64,000 bases of DNA from Desulfoferula sp040751985 (GTDB taxonomy: Bacteria > Desulfobacterota > Desulfarculia > Desulfarculales > Desulfarculaceae). The notes below the pieces were generated by a model, which saw nothing but the letters and a program-made list of their open reading frames with translations, had not been told where the DNA came from and searched no databases. The stretch spans positions 62,001 through 126,000 of the forward strand of contig JBFMFU010000065.1 in assembly GCA_040751985.1 (NCBI GenBank), given 5' to 3'. Position 1 is the stretch's first letter; each line of letters opens with the position of its first letter. Shown here in pieces: positions 60,772 through 64,000 of the stretch. Both the position numbers and the translations under genes were made by a program.

Positions 60772-61464
60772 TTAGGCCGGTGCGCCCTCCCGCAGGCGCA
60801 GGGCGTCCGCCGGCCGGTCGGTGATCACCCCCTGCACCTGGCCGCCGGCCATGAACTGGGCCAGCAGCCGCTGGCTGTTGACGGTCCAGACGTAAATAGG
60901 CCGGCCCAGCTTTTTGGCCCGGGGCCAGGGGCCGGCCCGCAGCAGCTTGTAGTGGGGCAAGAGCACGTCGGCCCGCGCCCGCCGGCAGCGCTCCAGGGGC
61001 GAGGGCCAGCCGCCCGGTCCGGGCGGGGGCAGCAGCAGGCCGGTGCACAGGTTGGGTAGCCCGCGCTTGATCTTGATCAGCGAGGGCTCCAGGAAGGAGC
61101 TGAGCATGAACTGCTCCGGGGCCAGGAACTCCAGGATGCGCCGGGCCGCCGCCTCCTCGTAGCCCGGCTCCTTGATCTCGATGTCCAGGCGGATGCGGCC
61201 CCTGGTCAGCTCCAGCACCTCCTCCAGGGCCGGGGCTAGCACCCCCCCGCCCAGGGCCTGGGCCTGGGCGAAGCTGAGGCCGGCCAGCGGTGCGCCGTTG
61301 AGGTCGGCGTCGTGGTGCACCACCAGGCGGCCGTCCTGGGTGCGGCGCAGGTCCAGCTCGATCATGTCCGCGCCCAGGTCCATGGCGGCCTGAAAGGCGG
61401 CCAGGCTGTTCTCCGGGGCCGTGGCGTGCGCCCCGCGGTGGGCGATGACCAGGATGGGGCCCAA
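60772..61464 (-). CDS. Glycerophosphodiester phosphodiesterase
   Basis: This 230-residue protein has AHRGAHATAPENSLAAFQAAMDLGADMIELDLRRTQDG and VVHHDADL near the N-terminus, containing the catalytic His pair and metal-binding Glu/Asp, and a TIM-barrel end LAQFMAGGQVQGVITDRPADAL. It splits glycerophosphodiesters to glycerol-3-phosphate and an alcohol. There is no signal peptide, so it acts in the cytoplasm. The start is TTG with GGGAGGACGAG in front. Confidence 0.9.
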   Translation of the reverse strand: MGPILVIAHRGAHATAPENSLAAFQAAMDLGADMIELDLRRTQDGRLVVHHDADLNGAPLAGLSFAQAQALGGGVLAPALEEVLELTRGRIRLDIEIKEPGYEEAAARRILEFLAPEQFMLSSFLEPSLIKIKRGLPNLCTGLLLPPPGPGGWPSPLERCRRARADVLLPHYKLLRAGPWPRAKKLGRPIYVWTVNSQRLLAQFMAGGQVQGVITDRPADALRLREGAPA

Positions 61465-61506
61465 CTCGTCCTCCCGAGGCCGGCGGCGGCTCCCCTGGCC
61501 TGGGAG

Positions 61507-61550
61507 GCCCCGCGGCCCGCCTACAAATAATAGCAGACGGGCCGCGGGGC
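61507..61550. repeat. Perfect 13-base inverted repeat between porin and GDPD genes
   Basis: GCCCCGCGGCCCG (61507-61519) pairs completely with CGGGCCGCGGGGC (61538-61550) around an 18-base AT-containing loop. It begins 18 bases after the porin stop on the minus strand and lies 43 bases before the GDPD start. No T tract follows, so it could be a Rho-assisted end, an mRNA stabiliser of the porin transcript, or a protein site. Confidence 0.5.
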
Positions 61551-61567
61551 GAGTGTGAGGCTTCTGC

Positions 61568-62854
61568 TTAGAAGGCCACGCCGATCTGGGTGGTGACCAG
61601 GTCGCGGGTGCCGCCGTCCATGAACTCGCCGCGCATGTACTCCACGGCCAGGGTGGTGTCGGGCAGGAACTGCCAGGTCACCGCCCCGCCCCAGGCCCGC
61701 TCGGGCTGCTCGGCGTACATGTCGCCGCTGCCCTCATAGCGAACCGCGAAGGTCCACTTGTCCCAGGGCATGAAGGCCAGCTCCAGGTTGAAGGCATGGG
61801 GCTGCGGCTTGGTGCCGGCCGGGGCGAAGCTCAGCTCGCCGTCGCCGAACTCGCCGGCGGTGATGTACTCGCCGGTGAAGGCCCACTTGCCGTAGCTGGC
61901 GCTGACGTTGAAGGACAGGGCCGAGACCAGGCTGGACAGCCGCTGGCCCGGCACCTGATCGGTTAGGAACTTGCTGTCGGCGATGTTGCTGGTGTAGGCC
62001 GCGCCCACCCGCAGCTTCAGGCCGCCCAGGGCGCCCTCGGGGGTGACCAGGCCCGCGCGCAGGTAGTAGCTGTTGAGGCTGCTGTCGCCACCGTCGCTGG
62101 CCTCGTGCACGCTGGCGTTGTAGCCGCCCAGGCTGGCCAGGAACCAGCGGCCAACATAGCCCAGCTCCAGGGCGGTCTGGCGGGTCTCGAAGACCAGCTT
62201 GGTGATGGGGTCAGTGACCAGGTAGGTCTCGAACAGGCCCACCGCCGGGTAGATGCGGCCGGCCAGGGCGTAGAAGGGCATGTCGCCGGTGCGGCCGATC
62301 TCCACGAAGGCCTCGTCCATCTGCACCCCGCTGTCGCCCTCCTCGTACAGGAAGTGCAGCACGCCCTTGACGTAGGGGTTGATCTGGCCGGTGAAGAATA
62401 TCTCGGCGGTGCGCACCTGGAAGCGGCTGTCGCTCTGGCTGGGGCCGGAGCTGGGCCGGGTGCGGGAGTAGACGCCCTCCAGCTTCACCGCGCCGTGCAC
62501 GGTCAGCTTCTTGCCCGCCTCGCTGACCATACCCTCGGCGGGCTTGGCCCTGGTCTCGGCCTCTCGCGAGGCCTTGACCGAGCCGGGCTGGGTCTCGGCC
62601 ATGAGCTGGCGCACCTGGGCGGCCTCCCGTTTGGCCTGCTCGGCCTCCTGCTGGGCCTTCTCCGCCAACCGGCAGGCCTCTTCGGTGAGCGACTGGTGGC
62701 TGGCCAGCTGCTTCTCCAGGCCCGCCACCCGGTCCTTGAGCGCCTTGACCTCCTTGAGCAGCTCGGCCACCATTGGGTCGGCGGCACCGGCCGCGGCGGG
62801 CAGGGCCAGGGCCAGGCTGGCCGCGGCCAGCGCAACGATCAACATCCTTTTCAC
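61568..62854 (-). CDS. Outer-membrane porin with N-terminal coiled coil
   Basis: This 428-residue protein has a signal peptide (about residues 1-25, ending GAA), a short coiled coil (residues ~30-100: ELLKEVKALKDRVAGLEKQL, EAEQAKREAAQVRQLMAE), and then repeated amphipathic beta strands with alternating residues to the last residue, Phe (TTQIGVAF). That terminal Phe and the strand pattern fit porins of the LbtU or OprB-like kind, where a coiled coil trimerises in the periplasm. The substrate is unknown. I placed the start at the GTG at 62854, with AGGAG eight bases upstream. A promoter candidate lies at 62933-62961. Confidence 0.75.
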   Translation of the reverse strand: MKRMLIVALAAASLALALPAAAGAADPMVAELLKEVKALKDRVAGLEKQLASHQSLTEEACRLAEKAQQEAEQAKREAAQVRQLMAETQPGSVKASREAETRAKPAEGMVSEAGKKLTVHGAVKLEGVYSRTRPSSGPSQSDSRFQVRTAEIFFTGQINPYVKGVLHFLYEEGDSGVQMDEAFVEIGRTGDMPFYALAGRIYPAVGLFETYLVTDPITKLVFETRQTALELGYVGRWFLASLGGYNASVHEASDGGDSSLNSYYLRAGLVTPEGALGGLKLRVGAAYTSNIADSKFLTDQVPGQRLSSLVSALSFNVSASYGKWAFTGEYITAGEFGDGELSFAPAGTKPQPHAFNLELAFMPWDKWTFAVRYEGSGDMYAEQPERAWGGAVTWQFLPDTTLAVEYMRGEFMDGGTRDLVTTQIGVAF

Positions 62855-62932
62855 GATCCTTACTCCTGTCTGATGCGAGTTGGTCCCGCGGCGAGGGCCG
62901 CTATTGCCCAACGGCCGGGGCGGGCCGATTCA

Positions 62933-62961
62933 GTATTACATAGTATTACTTTATCTAGCAA
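62933..62961 (-). promoter_or_regulatory. Candidate promoter of the porin gene
   Basis: On the minus strand TTGCTA (62961-62956) and TAATAC (62938-62933) are 17 bases apart in an AT-rich patch about 80 bases before the porin start. Match quality is moderate. Confidence 0.4.
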
Positions 62962-62997
62962 GGCCCCGTTGCGGCTGGCGGGCGGCCCCGCCTCCGC

Positions 62998-63033
62998 AAA
63001 AAATAAACCCGCCCTTCCGAAGAAGGCGGGTTT
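62998..63033 (-). terminator. Strong intrinsic terminator with no upstream gene
   Basis: Minus strand: AAACCCGCC/GGCGGGTTT stem (63033-63025 with 63013-63005, plus TT/AA across a one-base bulge), then TTTATTTTTT. It is a textbook Rho-independent terminator, but no minus-strand protein gene lies between it and the divergent regulator. It therefore suggests a non-coding transcript. Confidence 0.65.
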
Positions 63034-63178
63034 CATTCCCGACACTGCGCGCCGCCTGCCCAGGGGCAGGGGGCTATGTTCTGGTTGCCGTGCGGCCGCG
63101 GGGCCTGCAGGCCCTGCTGGCGGGTTCCACCCGCCCTGACGGCGCCGGCCCCCGGCCCGGGGGCGCTAGCGGCGCCTG
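62998..63178 (-). ncRNA. Candidate structured small RNA
   Basis: Between a promoter-like pair (TTGACT at 63212-63207 and TTAATT at 63190-63185, 16-base spacer) and the terminator at 62998-63033 lies about 180 bases of GC-rich minus-strand sequence with several perfect hairpins: GGCGC/GCGCC, CCCCCGG/CCGGGGG, GGCGGG/CCCGCC and CTGCCC/GGGCAG. I found no convincing reading frame with a Shine-Dalgarno on this strand. It does not match any RNA class I know. The whole gene-free gap runs 62855-63410. Confidence 0.3.
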
Positions 63179-63304
63179 CCCTGCAATTAACCCATTGCGC
63201 GGTCACAGTCAATCCTTATTTGCCCCTGACCCAGGCCGCCGGAGGATGTCTACGGCCCGGGCCAGGGGCAGTTGAGAGATGCAGGCCAGAAGCGTGGTGG
63301 CAAA

Positions 63305-63318
63305 TTAGGTACACCAAA
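63305..63318. promoter_or_regulatory. DtxR-like operator candidate upstream of the DtxR-type regulator
   Basis: TTAGGT-AC-ACCAAA is a near-palindrome (five of six positions match between arms) whose arms resemble DtxR/IdeR half-sites. It lies 34 bases upstream of the -35 of the regulator promoter, so autoregulation is possible. Confidence 0.3.
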
Positions 63319-63351
63319 CATTACAAGGAGTCAATAATTTTTTTGCGTGCG

Positions 63352-63380
63352 TTGACATCTTGTTATGCTCGTCCTATATT
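63352..63380 (+). promoter_or_regulatory. Consensus sigma70 promoter of the DtxR-type regulator
   Basis: A perfect TTGACA at 63352-63357 and TATATT at 63375-63380 are separated by exactly 17 bases. This places the transcript start about 24 bases before the ATG at 63411. It is the best promoter match in the window. Confidence 0.7.
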
Positions 63381-63410
63381 GTTATAGAATTTTGCAAAGG
63401 GGCCGGGACC

Positions 63411-63926
63411 ATGAGCAGCAAACCCGCCGAAGACCTCTCCTCCAACCTCGAGGACTACCTGGAGACCATCTACCTGCTGGAGAAGCTCAGCCGGGTGGCC
63501 CGGGCCAAGGACATCGCCGCCCGCCTGGCGGTGTCGCGGGCCTCGGTCTCCGGCGCGCTCAAGGCCCTGGCCGACAAGGGCCTGATCAACTACGAGCCCT
63601 ACTCCTACGTGACCCTGACCAAGCAGGGCCAGGAGATCGCCAAGGAGATTGACCGCCGCCACTGCATCCTGCGCGACTTTTTCCAGCACTTCCTGCAGAT
63701 GGAGCCCCAGGCCGCCGACGACAACGCCTGCCGCATGGAGCACGGCATGGACTCCCAGGCCCTGGAGCGCCTGGTGCGTTTTCTGGAGTTTCTGCGCGAG
63801 TGCCCGCGGGTGGGCGAGGACTGGCTGGCGGCCTTCAACCAATACTGCCAGGGCGGCATGGACCCCAAGCGCTGCAAGCCCTGCCTGAAGAGCATCGGCC
63901 AGAGCCCGCCCGCGCCGCGGGAGTGA
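63411..63926 (+). CDS. DtxR/MntR-family metal-dependent regulator
   Basis: A 171-residue protein. An N-terminal winged helix (NLEDYLETIYLLEKLSRVARAKDIAARLAVSRASVSGALKALADKGLI) is followed by a dimerisation domain with metal ligands (HCILRDFFQHFL, NACRMEHGMD, the typical Cys/Glu/His region). The chain ends with a Cys-containing tail (CQGG, RCKPC) instead of an SH3-like domain, so it is closer to MntR-like short forms. It should repress metal-uptake or related genes when loaded with Fe or Mn. AAAGGGGCCGGGACC precedes the ATG. The last ~75 bases of the window hold no recognisable feature. Confidence 0.85.
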   Translation: MSSKPAEDLSSNLEDYLETIYLLEKLSRVARAKDIAARLAVSRASVSGALKALADKGLINYEPYSYVTLTKQGQEIAKEIDRRHCILRDFFQHFLQMEPQAADDNACRMEHGMDSQALERLVRFLEFLRECPRVGEDWLAAFNQYCQGGMDPKRCKPCLKSIGQSPPAPRE

Positions 63927-64000
63927 GCGCGGCGCCGGCCGGCCGCTGAAAAATATTAGAAGCGCCGAAATTTATTGGGGGGAGCCGATCCGGGGGGATT

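Noticed and set aside
63110..63160. SRP RNA-like TCAGG...GGAA...AGCAG arrangement on the minus strand
   Set aside because: The helix closing the GGAA is six or seven base pairs instead of the short invariant UCC/GGA helix, and the rest of the RNA does not fit SRP RNA. Probably chance in GC-rich hairpin sequence.
62998..63350. Cobalamin or other riboswitch upstream of the porin gene
   Set aside because: I could not find the conserved B12-box or any other riboswitch core I know on the minus strand, and the porin seems to have a separate promoter downstream of the terminator.

Overview
The window is about 64 kb of very GC-rich bacterial chromosome. Most genes end wobble positions in G or C, and many starts are ATG, GTG or TTG behind clear Shine-Dalgarno sites. 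The gene content (Liv-type and dipeptide ABC importers, a TAXI-TRAP importer with an acyl-CoA ligase, several fatty-acid/acyl-CoA enzymes, an FmdB zinc ribbon, a DtxR-type regulator and a selenocysteine tRNA) best fits a free-living GC-rich deltaproteobacterium (Desulfobacterota, perhaps Desulfarculales-like). That placement is inference from gene content, not from a marker gene. I see no insertion sequence, CRISPR array, rRNA operon or phage block.

Layout. 0-3.2 kb: the end of a membrane sulfatase-like protein, a tiny secreted/membrane protein, a methyltransferase and a lipoprotein hydrolase. 3.2-7.0 kb (minus): hydroxyacyl-CoA dehydrogenase, M29-like hydrolase, XRE-cupin regulator and zinc alcohol dehydrogenase. 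7.4-14.3 kb (plus): a TSUP exporter, a GntR/FCD regulator and a Liv-type importer whose LivM and LivG are one polypeptide, followed by a cyclase-family hydrolase. 14.4-18.3 kb (minus): YgjP-like protease, tRNA-Sec with its terminator, a CCA/poly(A) nucleotidyltransferase and a LysM coiled-coil protein. 18.5-23.4 kb: enoyl-CoA hydratase, YIP1 protein, FmdB, an NtrC-like activator with a degenerate receiver, an alpha/beta hydrolase and a Nudix pair.

23.5-25.25 kb is a sharply AT-rich island holding one gene: J domain, zinc ribbons, one membrane helix, peptidoglycan-binding domain and a C-terminal domain of unknown function. Imperfect direct repeats lie at both composition boundaries. It is the clearest sign of horizontal acquisition. 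25.3-33.8 kb: second enoyl-CoA hydratase, nitroreductase, a giant coiled-coil/transmembrane/lytic transglycosylase protein, a MauE-like plus Cys-less rhodanese pair, SGNH lipoprotein, PcnB-type poly(A) polymerase and inositol monophosphatase. 34-41.6 kb (mostly plus): DinB, a GT81-type glycosyltransferase, a conserved small protein, an asparagine-synthetase-like protein without the N-terminal Cys, a metallo-beta-lactamase-fold hydrolase, and a GshB-like ATP-grasp/N-formylglutamate amidohydrolase pair.

41.5-53.4 kb (minus): a cNMP-binding protein beside an NTT-like carrier with HEAT repeats, a complete dipeptide ABC operon, and a coupled pair made of a RimK-like ligase and a GNAT enzyme fused to an apparently dead B12/radical-SAM-like domain. 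53.5-62.9 kb: a membrane class III nucleotide cyclase, then an acyl-CoA ligase/TRAP permease/TAXI binding protein operon with a PAS-LuxR regulator upstream, GDPD, and an outer-membrane porin. 62.9-64 kb: an intergenic region with a candidate structured small RNA and a consensus sigma70 promoter in front of a DtxR/MntR-type regulator.

The overall picture is an importer-rich chromosome segment for small organic acids, amino acids and peptides, with CoA-dependent catabolism and cell-envelope remodelling. The best candidates for something undescribed are the AT-rich J-domain/peptidoglycan-binding gene, the dead-radical-SAM/GNAT plus RimK pair, and the orphan RNA unit near 63.0-63.2 kb.
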